Made by a program: the position numbers and the translations under genes
From: Streptomyces sp. ACA25
GTDB lineage: Bacteria; Actinomycetota; Actinomycetes; Streptomycetales; Streptomycetaceae
DNA: 64,000 bases
Direction: 5' to 3'
Assembly (NCBI RefSeq): GCF_028200735.1
Contig: NZ_JAQKPV010000007.1
Coordinates: forward strand, 62,001 to 126,000
Shown: positions 45,979 through 57,026 of the stretch, in pieces
How positions within the stretch are numbered: the stretch's first letter is position 1
Layout of the letters: each line of letters starts with the position of its first letter
Notes under the pieces: generated by a model
The model's input: only the letters and a program-made list of their open reading frames with translations
Databases searched by the model: none
Told to the model about the DNA's origin: nothing

Positions 45979-46314
45979 TCAGCCCTCGCCGCGCAGCTTG
46001 GCGAGAGCCTCGGCGAGAAGGGCCTCGCCGTCCGCGTCGCTGCGGCGCTCACGGACATACGCGAGGTGGGTCTTGTACGGCTCGTTGCGGGGCGGGGCCG
46101 GAGGATTCGCCTCCTCCTGGCCGGCGGGCAGGCCGCACCGCGGACAGTCCCAGATGTCAGGGACCTGCGCGTCGCTCGCGAAGCTGGGCTGCGTCTCGTG
46201 CCTGTTGGCGCACCAGAAGGAGACCCGCAGACGCGGGGCGGACTCGCCCCGCTCGGCCTCCCCCATCGGCCCCGCGCCGACCCGGCTGCCACGGATAGCG
46301 TTGCCACCTGCCAC
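45979..46314 (-). CDS. rbpA: RNA polymerase-binding protein RbpA
   Basis: A 111-residue RbpA, an actinobacterial protein that binds RNA polymerase and the principal sigma factor and stabilises open promoter complexes. It shows the Streptomyces-type N-terminus (GNAIRGSRVGAGPMGEAERGESAPRLRVSFWC), Cys residues FWCANRH and WDCPRCG for the zinc site, and the basic sigma-interacting end KTHLAYVRERRSDADGEALLAEALAKLRGE. GTG 46314 was chosen because AGGGAG lies about eight bases upstream. A TAGACT -10-like element is at 46354-46359 on the minus strand. Confidence 0.92.
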   Translation of the reverse strand: MAGGNAIRGSRVGAGPMGEAERGESAPRLRVSFWCANRHETQPSFASDAQVPDIWDCPRCGLPAGQEEANPPAPPRNEPYKTHLAYVRERRSDADGEALLAEALAKLRGEG

Positions 46315-46399
46315 GGTCGTCACTCCCTGCCTCACGTGCTGCGAAGTCGCCTCAGTCTATGCAAGGCTCAACGCACGTCCAGTGGCTGGAGTTACTGAC

Positions 46400-46630
46400 T
46401 TACGACCGCATCAGCAAGCCGAGAACCACGATGTGCGCGAACCAGATCAGCGCGACGACGATCGTGATGCGGTCCAGGTTCCGCTCGGCGACCGACGAGC
46501 CACCGACCGACGACTGCATGCCGCCACCGAACATGTCGGACAGGCCGCCACCCTTGCCCTTGTGCATCAGGACCAGCAACCCCAGCAGGAAGCTGAAGAT
46601 GACAAGGGCGATCGAAAACCCCGTTTCCAC
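46400..46630 (-). CDS. secG: SecG, preprotein translocase subunit
   Basis: A 76-residue protein with two transmembrane helices and the SecG loop between them (MHKGKGGGLSDMFGGGMQSSVGGSSVAERNLDRIT). It works with SecYE in protein export. It follows tpiA as in many Gram-positive genomes, with a composite hairpin in the 145-base gap between them. Confidence 0.93.
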   Translation of the reverse strand: METGFSIALVIFSFLLGLLVLMHKGKGGGLSDMFGGGMQSSVGGSSVAERNLDRITIVVALIWFAHIVVLGLLMRS

Positions 46631-46700
46631 GGCTGGACCAACTCTCTCAGAGGGACGGACACGACGGACGTGATGTGGATCTACCGAATGTACAGGCGTC

Positions 46701-46743
46701 TCGGGGACCGGGCAGGCGGCAGGGCCGCCGGGCCGGTCCCCGA
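46701..46743 (-). terminator. Composite hairpin between tpiA and secG
   Basis: Outer arms TCGGGGACCGG (46701-46711) and CCGGTCCCCGA (46733-46743) pair perfectly, and an inner 6-bp stem GGCGGC/GCCGCC (46715-46720/46724-46729) closes a 3-base loop. It can act as an attenuator between glycolytic genes and secG. Confidence 0.7.
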
Positions 46744-46775
46744 CAGGGTACTAGCTTCAGCCGCTCAGCGGTCCC

Positions 46776-47552
46776 TCACTGATCGCGGAACCGGACGATC
46801 TTGACGAACTCGTCGGTGTCCAGCGCCGCGCCGCCGACCAGGGCGCCGTCGACGTCGGGCTGCGCCATGATCGCGGCGACGTTCCCGGACTTCACCGAGC
46901 CGCCGTACTGGATACGGACAGCGTCCGCGAGCTCCTGGTTGTACAGCTCGGCCAGCCTCCGCCGGATCGCACCGCACACTTCCTGGGCGTCCTCGGGGGT
47001 GGCGACCTCGCCCGTCCCGATCGCCCACACCGGCTCATAGGCGATGACGATCGTGGCGGCATGCTCCGCCGGGATGTCCCGCAGCGCGCCGTCCAGTTGC
47101 GCGAGGGTGTGCGCCACCTGGTCGCCGGCCTTGCGGACCTCGAGCCCTTCTCCGACACACAGGATCGGGGTCAGGCCGTTCCGGTAGGCGGCCCGCACCT
47201 TGGCATTGCAGACCTCCTCGTTCTCGCCGTGGTACTGACGGCGCTCGGAGTGCCCCACTACCGCATAGGTGCAGTGCAGCTTGGCCAGCATCGGTCCGGA
47301 GACCTCACCGGTGTACGCGCCGTTGTCGTGCGCCGAGATGTCCTGCGCGCCGAAGGCGATCTTGATCTTGTCACCGTCCACCAGCGTCTGCACGGAGCGC
47401 AGCGCGGTGAAGGGCGGAAGGACGGCGACCTCGACAGTCTCCAGGTCCTTGTCGCTCAGGGCGAAGGCGAGCTTCTGGACGTGGGCGATGGCCTCGAGGT
47501 GCGTGAGGTTCATCTTCCAGTTGCCCGCCATCAGCGGGGTGCGCGTGGTCAT
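46776..47552 (-). CDS. tpiA: Triosephosphate isomerase
   Basis: A 258-residue TIM-barrel enzyme. Catalytic residues are in [11 protein letters not shown] (Lys), [15 protein letters not shown] (His electrophile) and [23 protein letters not shown] (general base Glu and loop 6). It interconverts dihydroxyacetone phosphate and glyceraldehyde 3-phosphate. It comes third in the gap-pgk-tpiA-secG string, 100 bases after pgk. Confidence 0.96.
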   Translation of the reverse strand: MTTRTPLMAGNWKMNLTHLEAIAHVQKLAFALSDKDLETVEVAVLPPFTALRSVQTLVDGDKIKIAFGAQDISAHDNGAYTGEVSGPMLAKLHCTYAVVGHSERRQYHGENEEVCNAKVRAAYRNGLTPILCVGEGLEVRKAGDQVAHTLAQLDGALRDIPAEHAATIVIAYEPVWAIGTGEVATPEDAQEVCGAIRRRLAELYNQELADAVRIQYGGSVKSGNVAAIMAQPDVDGALVGGAALDTDEFVKIVRFRDQ

Positions 47553-47652
47553 AGCCCTCTTTCTTCTCTGGCTTCTTCACCCGTGCGGCTGGGCCGGCGG
47601 GCGGCGGTGAGGGCGACGCGTGGCAGGGAAGCCGCGCACCGCCGTCACCGGT

Positions 47653-48879
47653 TCAGTTCTCCAGTGCGGCGAGACCGGGGAGCGTCTTGCCCTCCAGGTA
47701 CTCCAGGCTGGCGCCACCGCCGGTCGAGATGTGGCCGAAGGCGTCCTCGTCGAAGCCGAGGATGCGCACGGCCGCTGCCGAGTCACCGCCGCCGACAACC
47801 GTGAAGGCGTCGCTGTCCAGCAGCGCCCGGGTGACCGCCCGGGTCCCCTCCGCGTAGTCGGGGTGCTCGAAGACCCCCATCGGGCCGTTCCAGAACACCG
47901 TGGCCGCGTCGGCGATCTTCTCCGCGTAGAGCCTGCCGGACTCCGGGCCGATGTCCAGGCCCATCAGCTCGGCCGGAATGGCGTCGGCAGGGCAGGTGAC
48001 CGGATTCGTGGGCGCCTTGGCCCCGAGGTCGGGGAACTCCGCGCCCGCGACCACGTCGACCGGCAGGACGAACTCCACCCCCAGCTCCTTCGCCCGCCGC
48101 AGGTAGCCCTGCACGGCCGGGACCTGGTCCTCCTGCAGCATCGAGCTGCCCACCTCATGGCCCTGGGCCTTGAGGAAGGTGAAGGCCATGCCGCCGCCGA
48201 TGAGGATCCGGTCGGCCTTGCCCAGCAGGTGCTCGATGACGCCGAGCTTGTCGGAGACCTTGGCGCCGCCGAGTACCACCGCGTACGGCCTGCTGACGTT
48301 CTCGGTGAGCTTCTTCAGCACCGTGACCTCGGTGGCGATCAGCCCGCCGGCGGCGTGCGGAAGGCGGGCCGGGAGGTCGTACACCGAGGCGTGCTTGCGG
48401 TGCACGGCGCCGAAGCCGTCACCGACGTAGGCGTCCGCGAGGGCGGCCAGCTCGTCGGCGAAGGCGCCGCGCTCGGTGTCGTCCTTGCTGGTCTCCCCGG
48501 AGTGGAAGCGGAGGTTCTCCAGCAGCGCGACCTGCCCGTCCGCGAGCCCGTCCACGGCGGTGCGGGCGCCGTCGCCCACGGTGTCGGCGGCGAAGGCGAC
48601 GTCCCGGCCGAGCAGCTCGCCCAGCCGGCGGGCGACCGGGGCGAGCGAGAACTGCGGGTCCGGCGCGCCCTTGGGGCGGCCGAGGTGGGAAGCGACGATC
48701 ACGCGGGCACCCGCGTCAGCGAGACGGCTGATCGTCGGAACGGCGGCCCGGATACGGCCGTCGTCGGTGATGGTCTTCTGTCCGTTGTCGGTGCCCGCGA
48801 GCGGGACGTTGAGGTCTGCGCGGACGAAAACCCGCCGGCCCGCGACACCCTCCTCGACGAGTTGGTCGATCGTCTTCAT
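47653..48879 (-). CDS. pgk: Phosphoglycerate kinase
   Basis: A 408-residue two-domain kinase that makes ATP from 1,3-bisphosphoglycerate. Visible parts include [54 protein letters not shown] and [13 protein letters not shown] in the nucleotide domain. ATG 48879 begins [17 protein letters not shown], the normal start; the open frame upstream is not part of the gene. It follows gap by 85 bases. Confidence 0.96.
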   Translation of the reverse strand: MKTIDQLVEEGVAGRRVFVRADLNVPLAGTDNGQKTITDDGRIRAAVPTISRLADAGARVIVASHLGRPKGAPDPQFSLAPVARRLGELLGRDVAFAADTVGDGARTAVDGLADGQVALLENLRFHSGETSKDDTERGAFADELAALADAYVGDGFGAVHRKHASVYDLPARLPHAAGGLIATEVTVLKKLTENVSRPYAVVLGGAKVSDKLGVIEHLLGKADRILIGGGMAFTFLKAQGHEVGSSMLQEDQVPAVQGYLRRAKELGVEFVLPVDVVAGAEFPDLGAKAPTNPVTCPADAIPAELMGLDIGPESGRLYAEKIADAATVFWNGPMGVFEHPDYAEGTRAVTRALLDSDAFTVVGGGDSAAAVRILGFDEDAFGHISTGGGASLEYLEGKTLPGLAALEN

Positions 48880-48964
48880 GAAAAGCGGCTCCTGACCGTC
48901 ATGGGGCAGGGCCCGTGCGGTGCACGAGCCCTGCCTCTTCACATCGTGGTGACTGCGCCTGCGC

Positions 48965-50047
<1,083 letters not shown>

Positions 50048-50220
50048 CCGCGCCGGGCCTCCTGCCGTGACATTGGCAGGGCGCGTCCACCGGGCGTGCG
50101 GACGCGTCCACGGAGTCATCGCCTCGGCGCCGCTCCCCTACCGGCTGGTATGCGGCGCTCGGACCGCTGCCCCCGGCACGCCCGGGGAGACGCGGAAGCT
50201 CGGGGAGGGGCCGGGCCCGC

Positions 50221-51198
50221 TCAGCCGACCATCTCTTCGGTGAGGGTGGCCTCGGTGCCCGGGATGCCCAGGTCCTGAGCCCGCTTGTCGGCCATCGCGA
50301 GCAGCCGCCGGATCCGGCCCGCCACCGCGTCCTTCGTCAGCGGCGGGTCGGCCAGCGCGCCCAGCTCCTCCAAGGAGGCCTGCTTGTGGTCCATGCGCAG
50401 CCGGCCGGCGGCGGCGAGGTGGTCGGGAACCTCGTCCCCGAGGATCTCCAGCGCCCGCTGGACCCGCGCCCCGGCCGCAACGGCGGCGCGTGCGGAGCGG
50501 CGCAGATTGGCGTCGTCGAAGTTTGCCAGCCGGTTCGCGGTGGCCCGCACCTCGCGCCGCATCCGGCGCTCCTCCCAGGCCAGCACGGACTCGTGGGCAC
50601 CGAGCCGGGTGAGCAACGCGCCGATGGCGTCGCCGTCCCGGACCACGACCCGGTCCACGTTGCGGACCTCGCGGGCCTTCGCGGGGATCTGCAGCCGCCG
50701 GGCGGCCCCGACGAGGGCGAGAGCGGCCTCGGGGCCCGGGCAGGTGACCTCCAGGGACGACGACCTGCCCGGCTCGGTGAGCGAACCGTGGGCCAGGAAC
50801 GACCCGCGCCAGGCCGCCTCGGCGTCGCAGGTGGCACCCGAGACGACCTGCGGCGGAAGACCCCGGATCGGACGGCCGCGGCTGTCGACCAGCCCGGTCT
50901 GCCGGGCCAGTTGGTCACCGCCGGCCACCACCCGCACCACGTACCGGCTGCCGCGGCGCAGTCCGCCGGGTGCCATCACCACCAGATCCGAGGAGTGCCC
51001 GAAGATCTCCAGGATGTCGCGCCGCAGCCGCCGGGCAGCGATTCCGGTGTCCAGCTCCGCCTCGATCACGATGCGCCCGCTCACCAGGTGCAGGCCGCCC
51101 GCGAACCGGAGAATCGACGACACCTCCGACTTGCGGCAGCAGGTGCGGGTGACGGGTAGCCGGGAGATCTCATCCTTCACCGCTGCCGTCATCGCCAT
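50221..51198 (-). CDS. whiA: WhiA, sporulation regulator
   Basis: A 325-residue WhiA. In Streptomyces it acts with WhiB to start sporulation septation and cell division genes. It combines a LAGLIDADG-homing-endonuclease-like N-terminal domain ([34 protein letters not shown], without the endonuclease catalytic acids) and a C-terminal helix-turn-helix ([37 protein letters not shown]). ATG 51198 gives the usual [10 protein letters not shown] start. It overlaps yvcK by ten bases. Confidence 0.95.
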   Translation of the reverse strand: MAMTAAVKDEISRLPVTRTCCRKSEVSSILRFAGGLHLVSGRIVIEAELDTGIAARRLRRDILEIFGHSSDLVVMAPGGLRRGSRYVVRVVAGGDQLARQTGLVDSRGRPIRGLPPQVVSGATCDAEAAWRGSFLAHGSLTEPGRSSSLEVTCPGPEAALALVGAARRLQIPAKAREVRNVDRVVVRDGDAIGALLTRLGAHESVLAWEERRMRREVRATANRLANFDDANLRRSARAAVAAGARVQRALEILGDEVPDHLAAAGRLRMDHKQASLEELGALADPPLTKDAVAGRIRRLLAMADKRAQDLGIPGTEATLTEEMVG

Positions 51199-52235
51199 GG
51201 GCCGATCCTTCCATGCATCCGGAAAATTCTGTCGTACGCGGCGGCCAGCTGCTCCGGATCGTGTCGGGGGGTTCCGTCCGGAGCGGCCACCGGGGCCAGT
51301 TCGACCGCTGCGCCGAGCCGTTCGGCGGCCCGGCACAGGCTGTCCCGGTCGGGCACCGCATCCTGGTCGGCCAGCACCACGTCGAAGGTGAGTTTAGGGG
51401 CGTGTTGTACCAGAACCTCCACATGACGCTGCGGAGAAAAGCCATCAGTTTCGCCGGGCTGGGGTGCGAGGTTCAAGGACAGGATCCGCCGCGCCCTCGT
51501 GGCGGTGAGCGCGTCGAGCAGCTCGGGCACCAGCAGATGGGGGATCACGGAGGAGAACCAGGAGCCGGGGCCGAGCACCACCCAGTCGGCGTCCCGCACG
51601 GCCGCGACGGCTTCCGGGACGGCCGGCGGCGCTCCGGGGACCAGCCGCACCTCCTGCACCTCACCGGGGGTCAGCGCCACCGTGGCCTGCCCGCGGACCG
51701 TACTGACCAGCCCGGGCCGCTCCGGGTCGTGCCCGCGCACCCGCGCCTGGAGCTCCAGCGGCACCGCGGACATGGGCAGCACCCGGCCGTGCGCCCCGAG
51801 CAGCTTGCCGACCAGGTCCAGAGCCTGCACATGGTCGCCGAGCTGTTCCCAGAGGGCGACGATGAGCAAGTTGCCCACCGCGTGGCCGTGCAGCTCTCCC
51901 TCGCTCTTGAAGCGGTGCTGCACCACCTCCGACCAGGTCCGGCCCCACTCGTCGTCCCCGCACAGGGCGGCCAGCGCCTTGCGCAGGTCCCCGGGGGGCA
52001 GCACCCCGAGCTCCTCCCTCAACCGCCCGCTGGATCCGCCGTCGTCGGCGACGGTGACCACGGCGGTGAGGTCACCGGTGATCCGGCGCAGCGCGGTGAG
52101 GGAGGCGGACAGGCCGTGCCCGCCGCCCAGCGCCACCACCTTGGGCTGGGCGCTGCGCCGTCCGCGGAGGGTGCGCAGCGAACGCGCGGGACGGATGATG
52201 CCGGCCCGGACCTGCCGGGCGGGCTTGCGCGGCAT
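51189..52235 (-). CDS. YvcK/CofD-like gluconeogenesis factor
   Basis: A 348-residue protein of the YvcK family, which binds UDP-N-acetylglucosamine and affects cell-wall and carbon metabolism; it is related to CofD. Seen: [43 protein letters not shown] at the N-terminus, [13 protein letters not shown] and GNLLIVAL. Its ATG overlaps the rapZ TAA by one base (TAATG) and its own end overlaps whiA, matching the conserved rapZ-yvcK-whiA order. Confidence 0.92.
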   Translation of the reverse strand: MPRKPARQVRAGIIRPARSLRTLRGRRSAQPKVVALGGGHGLSASLTALRRITGDLTAVVTVADDGGSSGRLREELGVLPPGDLRKALAALCGDDEWGRTWSEVVQHRFKSEGELHGHAVGNLLIVALWEQLGDHVQALDLVGKLLGAHGRVLPMSAVPLELQARVRGHDPERPGLVSTVRGQATVALTPGEVQEVRLVPGAPPAVPEAVAAVRDADWVVLGPGSWFSSVIPHLLVPELLDALTATRARRILSLNLAPQPGETDGFSPQRHVEVLVQHAPKLTFDVVLADQDAVPDRDSLCRAAERLGAAVELAPVAAPDGTPRHDPEQLAAAYDRIFRMHGRIGPWR

Positions 52236-53173
52236 TACTCGCGTCCCATGTCCCGGTGCACGACAACGGTCTCCACGCCCTCGGTGGCCAGTCTGCGGGC
52301 CAGTTTCTCGGACATCGCGACACTGCGGTGCTTACCGCCGGTGCACCCGACCGCGATGGTGACGTACCGCTTGCCCTCGCGCCGGTAGCCGGCCGCGATC
52401 AGCTCGAGCAGCTCGGCGTAGCGGTCGAGGAACTCCTTGGCGCCGGGCTGCTCCAGTACGTAGTCGGACACCTCCTGGCTGGTGCCGGTGAAGGGCCGCA
52501 GCTCGGGCACCCAGTGGGGGTTGGGCAGGAAGCGGCAGTCCACCACGTGGTCGGCGTCGACGGGGAGTCCGTACTTGTAGCCGAAGGACATCACGGTGGC
52601 CCGCAGCTCCGGCTCGTCGTCGCTGGCGAACTGGGCGTCCATTTTGCCGCGCAGCTCGTGCACGTTGAGGTTCGAGGTGTCGATCACCAGGTCGGCGTCG
52701 CCGCGCAGCTCGCGCAGCAGGTCGCGTTCGGCGGCGATCCCGTCGACGATCCGCCCGTCGCCCTGCAGGGGGTGTGGGCGGCGCACGGATTCGAACCGCT
52801 GGACGAGGGCGTTGTCGGAGGCCTCGAGGAACACGATCCGGCGGGTGACGCCCTGGGCCCGGAGGTCGGTGAGGGATTGCCGGAGGCTGTCGAAGAAGCT
52901 GCGGCCCCGCACGTCGACCACGACCGCGATGCGGGCGACGTTGCCCTGCGAGCGCGCGCCGAGGTCCACCATGGTGGTGATCAGGGAGGGCGGGAGATTG
53001 TCCACCACGAACCAGCCCAGGTCCTCCAGGCACTTGGCGGCCGTGCTGCGCCCGGCACCCGACATGCCGGAGATGATGACCAGTTCGGGCATGGCCGGGG
53101 TCTCCTGGGCCTGCGCCGCCGTGCCGGTTTCCACCTGCGGGTCCTCTCTGCTGTCTCTGCTGTGCTCGGTCAT
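52235..53173 (-). CDS. rapZ: RapZ-family nucleotide-binding protein (YvcJ)
   Basis: A 312-residue P-loop protein. Walker A is ISGMSGAGRSTAAKCLEDLGWFVVDNLPP, and the C-terminal half has the RapZ motif block FGYKYGLPVDADHVVDCRFLPNPHWVPELRPFTG and IAVGCTGGKHRSVAMSEKLA. In enterobacteria RapZ guides decay of glmZ RNA; in actinobacteria, which lack that system, its role is not settled, although the gene stays linked to yvcK and whiA. It starts 54 bases after uvrC. Confidence 0.92.
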   Translation of the reverse strand: MTEHSRDSREDPQVETGTAAQAQETPAMPELVIISGMSGAGRSTAAKCLEDLGWFVVDNLPPSLITTMVDLGARSQGNVARIAVVVDVRGRSFFDSLRQSLTDLRAQGVTRRIVFLEASDNALVQRFESVRRPHPLQGDGRIVDGIAAERDLLRELRGDADLVIDTSNLNVHELRGKMDAQFASDDEPELRATVMSFGYKYGLPVDADHVVDCRFLPNPHWVPELRPFTGTSQEVSDYVLEQPGAKEFLDRYAELLELIAAGYRREGKRYVTIAVGCTGGKHRSVAMSEKLARRLATEGVETVVVHRDMGRE

Positions 53174-53227
53174 GTCCGGGTGCCCCCGTCTGTCGGTCGG
53201 TGCGCAGTCGGTCGGTGCGCTGCGTGG

Positions 53228-55279
53228 TCATCCTCCGGAACGGCTGCCGGTCTCCTGGTGTTCCTCCATGATCTCGCCGGTGGCGGTGTTGACCGCGGGG
53301 GCGGCCGGGGCGGCCCCCGCCAGGGCGGCGGCAACCGTCTCGGCGGTCCTGCGTCCTATGCCCGGAACCTCGCAGATCTCTTCCACGGTTGCGGCGCGCA
53401 GCCGCTTGACCGAGCCGAAGTGTTTGAGCAGTGCTGTCCGCCGGGTCTGTCCGAGGCCCGGCACGTCGTCGAGCGGGCTCCTGCGCAGTGACCGGGAACG
53501 CTTCCCGCGCTGATAGCGGATCGCGAAGCGGTGCGCCTCGTCCCGCACCCGTTGCAGCAGGTACAGGCCCTCGCTGGAACGGGGCAGGATCACCGGGTCG
53601 TCCTCGCCGGGCAGCCAGACCTCCTCCAGGCGTTTGGCGAGCCCGCAGACGGCCACGTCGTCGATGCCCAGCTCGTCCATGGCGCGGCGGGCCGCGGCCA
53701 CCTGGGGCTGCCCGCCGTCCACGACGAGGAGCTGCGGCGGATAGGCGAACCGCCGGGGACGGCCGTCCTCCGTCAGCGCGGACGCCTCCGACGGGCCGCC
53801 CTCCTCCGCGCCGCTCTCCCCGGCAGCGGCGGCGCCGTCCCACTCCCCGTGCTTCTCCTGTTCCCGCAGGTAGCGGCGGAAGCGCCGGGAGACGACCTCG
53901 TGCATGGCCCGCACGTCGTCCTGGCCGGCGAATCCCCTGATCTGGAAGCGGCGGTACTCGCTCTTGCGGGCCAGCCCGTCCTCGAAGACCACCATGGAGG
54001 CGACCACGTCCTCCCCCTGGAGGTGGGAGATGTCGTAGCACTCGATGCGCAGGGGCGCGGACTCCAGCCCGAGCGCCTCGGTGATCTCCTCCAGGGCCCG
54101 GGAGCGGGTGGTGAGATCGGAAGCGCGCTTGGTCTTGTGCAGCGCCAGGGCGTTCTGGGCGTTCCGCTGGACGGTGGCCAGCAGGTCCTTCTTGTCGCCG
54201 CGCTGCGGCACGCGCAGATCGACCCGGGAGCCGCGGCGGCCGGCGAGCCAGCGGGCCAGGGGCTCGGCCGGCTCGGGGAGGGCGGGCACCAGGACTTCCT
54301 TGGGGACGCCGCCGCTGCCGCCCGGGCCGCCCGCGTCCCCCCGTTCCTCGCCGTAGAGCTGCTGGAGGGCGTGCTCGGCGAGCTCCGGGATGCCGACGTC
54401 CTCGACCTTGTCGGTGATCCAGCCGCGCTGACCGCGCACCCGGCCCCCGCGGACGTGGAAGATCTGTACGGCGGCCTCGAGTTCGTCCTCGGCCACGGCG
54501 ATCACATCGGCGTCGGTCCCGTCGTCGAAGACGACCGCGTTCTTCTCCATCGCACGGCGGAGCGTGGCGAGATCGTCGCGCAGCCGGCCGGCCCGCTCGT
54601 ACTCCATCGCCTCGGCGGCCTCGTGCATCCGCTGTTCGACGCGGCGCAGGTGGGTGCCGGTGCGCCCGGCCATGAAGTCGCAGAACTCCTCGGCGAGCGC
54701 GCGGTGCTGCTCGGGGGTGACCCGCCCCACGCAGGGGGCGGAGCACTTGTCGATGTATCCGAGCAGGCAGGGCCGGCCCACGGCCTCCGCGCGCTTGAAG
54801 ACGCCGGCGGAGCAGGTCCGGACGGGGAAGACACGCAGCAGGAGGTCGACGGTCTCCCGGATCGCCCAGGCGTGCGCGTAGGGACCGAAGTAGCGCACGC
54901 CCTTGCGCCGGGGGCCACGCATGACCTGGACGCGGGGGAACTCCTCGTTCATCGTGACGGCCAGCGAGGGATAGCTCTTGTCGTCCCGGTACTTCACGTT
55001 GAAGCGGGGTGCGAACTCCTTGATCCAGGAGTACTCCAGCTGCAGGGCCTCCACCTCGGTGGAGACCACGGTCCACTCCAGCGAGGTGGCCGTGGTGACC
55101 ATGGTGGCGGTGCGGGGGTGCAGGCCCGAGACGTCCTGGAAGTACGACGACAGCCGCTGGCGCAGGCTGTTCGCCTTTCCGACGTAGATCACCCGGCGGT
55201 GCTCGTCCCGGAAGCGGTAGACACCCGGGGAGTCGGGAATCTCACCGGGACCGGGGCGGTAGCTGGAAGGGTCGGCCAT
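53228..55279 (-). CDS. uvrC: UvrC, excinuclease ABC subunit C
   Basis: A 683-residue nuclease making both incisions in nucleotide excision repair. Domains in order: GIY-YIG nuclease ([30 protein letters not shown]), a cysteine cluster with [17 protein letters not shown], a UVR motif ([23 protein letters not shown]), the RNase H-like second nuclease ([24 protein letters not shown]) and a C-terminal helix-hairpin-helix pair ([21 protein letters not shown]). ATG 55279 is the start. It lies upstream of rapZ-yvcK-whiA. Confidence 0.96.
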   Translation of the reverse strand: MADPSSYRPGPGEIPDSPGVYRFRDEHRRVIYVGKANSLRQRLSSYFQDVSGLHPRTATMVTTATSLEWTVVSTEVEALQLEYSWIKEFAPRFNVKYRDDKSYPSLAVTMNEEFPRVQVMRGPRRKGVRYFGPYAHAWAIRETVDLLLRVFPVRTCSAGVFKRAEAVGRPCLLGYIDKCSAPCVGRVTPEQHRALAEEFCDFMAGRTGTHLRRVEQRMHEAAEAMEYERAGRLRDDLATLRRAMEKNAVVFDDGTDADVIAVAEDELEAAVQIFHVRGGRVRGQRGWITDKVEDVGIPELAEHALQQLYGEERGDAGGPGGSGGVPKEVLVPALPEPAEPLARWLAGRRGSRVDLRVPQRGDKKDLLATVQRNAQNALALHKTKRASDLTTRSRALEEITEALGLESAPLRIECYDISHLQGEDVVASMVVFEDGLARKSEYRRFQIRGFAGQDDVRAMHEVVSRRFRRYLREQEKHGEWDGAAAAGESGAEEGGPSEASALTEDGRPRRFAYPPQLLVVDGGQPQVAAARRAMDELGIDDVAVCGLAKRLEEVWLPGEDDPVILPRSSEGLYLLQRVRDEAHRFAIRYQRGKRSRSLRRSPLDDVPGLGQTRRTALLKHFGSVKRLRAATVEEICEVPGIGRRTAETVAAALAGAAPAAPAVNTATGEIMEEHQETGSRSGG

Positions 55280-55327
55280 GAGGCAACCCTACTCAGACGG
55301 GCGGACGCCCGGTGCGGGGCGGGATCC

Positions 55328-55352
55328 GGGGCCCGCCCGCCGGGCGGGCCCC
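55328..55352 (-). terminator. Terminator after the MBL hydrolase gene
   Basis: GGGGCCCGCCC (55328-55338) and GGGCGGGCCCC (55342-55352) pair perfectly over a 3-base loop, just past the MBL-fold stop codon on the minus strand and ahead of uvrC. Confidence 0.7.
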
Positions 55353-55363
55353 CTCCCGGGCTC

Positions 55364-56020
55364 TCACCAGCCGCGTTCGCGCCACTCGGCCAGGTGCGGG
55401 CGCTCGGCTCCGAGCGTGGTGTCGGCGCCGTGCCCGGGGTACACCCAGGTCTCGTCGGGCAGCTCGGCGAAGAGCTTGGTCTCCACGTCGTGCAGCAGCC
55501 GGCCGAAGGCGTCCGTGTCACCGAAGGTGTTGCCGACGCCGCCGGGGAAGAGACAGTCCCCGGTGAAGACGTGCGGATGTCCGCGAGGGTCGTCGTAGAC
55601 GAGGGCGACGGAGCCCTCGGTGTGCCCGGCGAGGTGCCGGACCGCAAGCCGGCAGTCGCCGACCGCGACCTCGTCGCCGTCGTCCAGCGGCACATCGGTG
55701 AGGACCGGGATGCCTTCGGTGTCGAGGCGGCCCGCGTACGTGCGCGCGCCGGTCGCCCGCACCACGTCGTCCAGCGCCTGCCAGTGGTCCCCGTGCCGGT
55801 GAGTGGTGACGACGGAGGCGATCCCGTCGTCACCGATCAGTCGCAGCAGGGTGTCCGGCTCGTTCGCCGCGTCGATCAGCAGCTGTTCGCCGGTCGCCCG
55901 GCAGCGCAGCAGGTAGGTGTTGTTCTCCATCGGCCCGACCGCGGCCTTGGAGATGAGGAGATCGGACAGCTCGTGCACGTCGGCCGGTCCGCCGACAGTG
56001 ACCCTTCCGGAGTACGCCAT
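55364..56020 (-). CDS. MBL-fold metallo-hydrolase (glyoxalase II-like)
   Basis: A 218-residue metallo-beta-lactamase-fold enzyme. The metal site motif is VVTTHRHGDHW, with further ligands in LAGHTEGSVALVY, VFTGDCLFPG and VYPGHGADT. This pattern is that of glyoxalase II and related thioester hydrolases or persulfide dioxygenases. It is cytoplasmic, with no signal peptide. ATG 56020 is chosen over the TTG nine bases upstream. It follows the MDMPI-like gene by 66 bases and could be a mycothiol-linked hydrolase, an inference from that neighbour. Confidence 0.85.
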   Translation of the reverse strand: MAYSGRVTVGGPADVHELSDLLISKAAVGPMENNTYLLRCRATGEQLLIDAANEPDTLLRLIGDDGIASVVTTHRHGDHWQALDDVVRATGARTYAGRLDTEGIPVLTDVPLDDGDEVAVGDCRLAVRHLAGHTEGSVALVYDDPRGHPHVFTGDCLFPGGVGNTFGDTDAFGRLLHDVETKLFAELPDETWVYPGHGADTTLGAERPHLAEWRERGW

Positions 56021-56086
56021 GGTCCCCAATCTGCCAGAAGACTTCGCGGTTTTCCTCCGGGACCGCGGCCGGGCCGCGCGGGGGCG

Positions 56087-56776
56087 TCAGAGCGGGGGGA
56101 GGGCGGGCAGTTCGCCGTCCGCGGTCAGCCCGCTGCCGGTGGTGCGTCCGGCCAGCCAGCCGACCAGTGCGGTGGGGCTGCCGGCCACGACCAGGGGCTT
56201 GCCGTCGGCCTGACCGATGCGCCGGCTGCGGCCGTCCTCGGCCCGGATCTCCACCGGCCGGAGGCCGGGATACCCGCTGAAGCGCCGGGTCAGGTAGTCC
56301 AGTGCACCGTCGGTGAAGGTCCCGGGCAGGTCTGCCACGGTGTGGCCGGCGTCGAGGTCGACGTGGTGCAGCTCGACCTCCATCCGGCGACGGAAGGGGA
56401 TGGCGGCGGCGACGTCGGTGACCCCGTTGCGCAGGGTGACGGTGCCCCGCCACTGCTCCTCGGTGAGGCCGCCGGTTGTCGCGGCCAGCCGGGCGGCGCT
56501 CTCCCGCAGGTCGGTGAGGTGCGCCGCGAGGGGCCGGTCCGCGTCGCGCTCGATATCGGCTTCGCGGGCCTGTGCGCTCGGGTACATCGGGCGGCCGGTC
56601 AGCACGTTCACCAGGGCGTCGGCGTTCCGGCTGACGTGTGCGAGCACATGGCCACGGGTCCAGCCGGGCAGCAGGGACGGCTCCGCGAGCGCGGCATCGT
56701 CCAGGGCGCCGGCGGTGGTCAGGAGCCTGTCGGTGGCGTCCTGGAGGGCGGTCAGCTCAGCTGTCGGTGCGGTCAT
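56087..56776 (-). CDS. Maleylpyruvate isomerase-family, mycothiol-dependent type protein
   Basis: A 229-residue DinB/MDMPI-fold protein. The probable metal-binding triad is visible: His in LPGWTRGHVLAHVSRNADAL and the Glu and His in RRRMEVELHHVDLDAG. Family members use mycothiol, the actinobacterial thiol, in isomerisation or transfer reactions. The exact reaction is not known. ATG 56776 is preferred; GTG 56782 would add two residues. It is divergent from uvrA. Confidence 0.82.
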   Translation of the reverse strand: MTAPTAELTALQDATDRLLTTAGALDDAALAEPSLLPGWTRGHVLAHVSRNADALVNVLTGRPMYPSAQAREADIERDADRPLAAHLTDLRESAARLAATTGGLTEEQWRGTVTLRNGVTDVAAAIPFRRRMEVELHHVDLDAGHTVADLPGTFTDGALDYLTRRFSGYPGLRPVEIRAEDGRSRRIGQADGKPLVVAGSPTALVGWLAGRTTGSGLTADGELPALPPL

Positions 56777-56887
56777 CGTCACACGCTATCTCCGCCGTCA
56801 TGCCGGCCGCCACGGCCCCGGCACCGCCGTGAGGGGCCCGGCGCCGCAACGGGAGGCAGAGGAAGCCCGGGCCTGGAGAAAACTAAT

Positions 56888-56903
56888 TCGAACAGACGTA
56901 CTA
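56888..56903. promoter_or_regulatory. LexA (SOS) box upstream of uvrA
   Basis: TCGAAC-AGAC-GTACTA. The left half is identical to the actinobacterial SOS box TCGAAC-N4-GTTCGA and the right half matches at four of six bases. It lies 124-139 bases upstream of the uvrA start, in an AT-richer stretch likely to hold the promoter. Confidence 0.6.
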
Positions 56904-57026
56904 TGACGGAGGTCGCCGGGTGCTCCCGGCTCACCGCGGCGCTGCTTGTCAGAGCCCGCCCATAGTCTTGTAAAGGGTCCCCCGTATCCCGCGGGCTCCC
57001 GTTTCCCCAGGAAAGGTCCAACCGGC

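Noticed and set aside
53531..56965. 1144-codon plus-strand open frame across uvrC, the MBL gene and the MDMPI gene
   Set aside because: It covers three well-supported minus-strand genes, and its translation (repeated G/D/V/H/L runs) shows no family motif.
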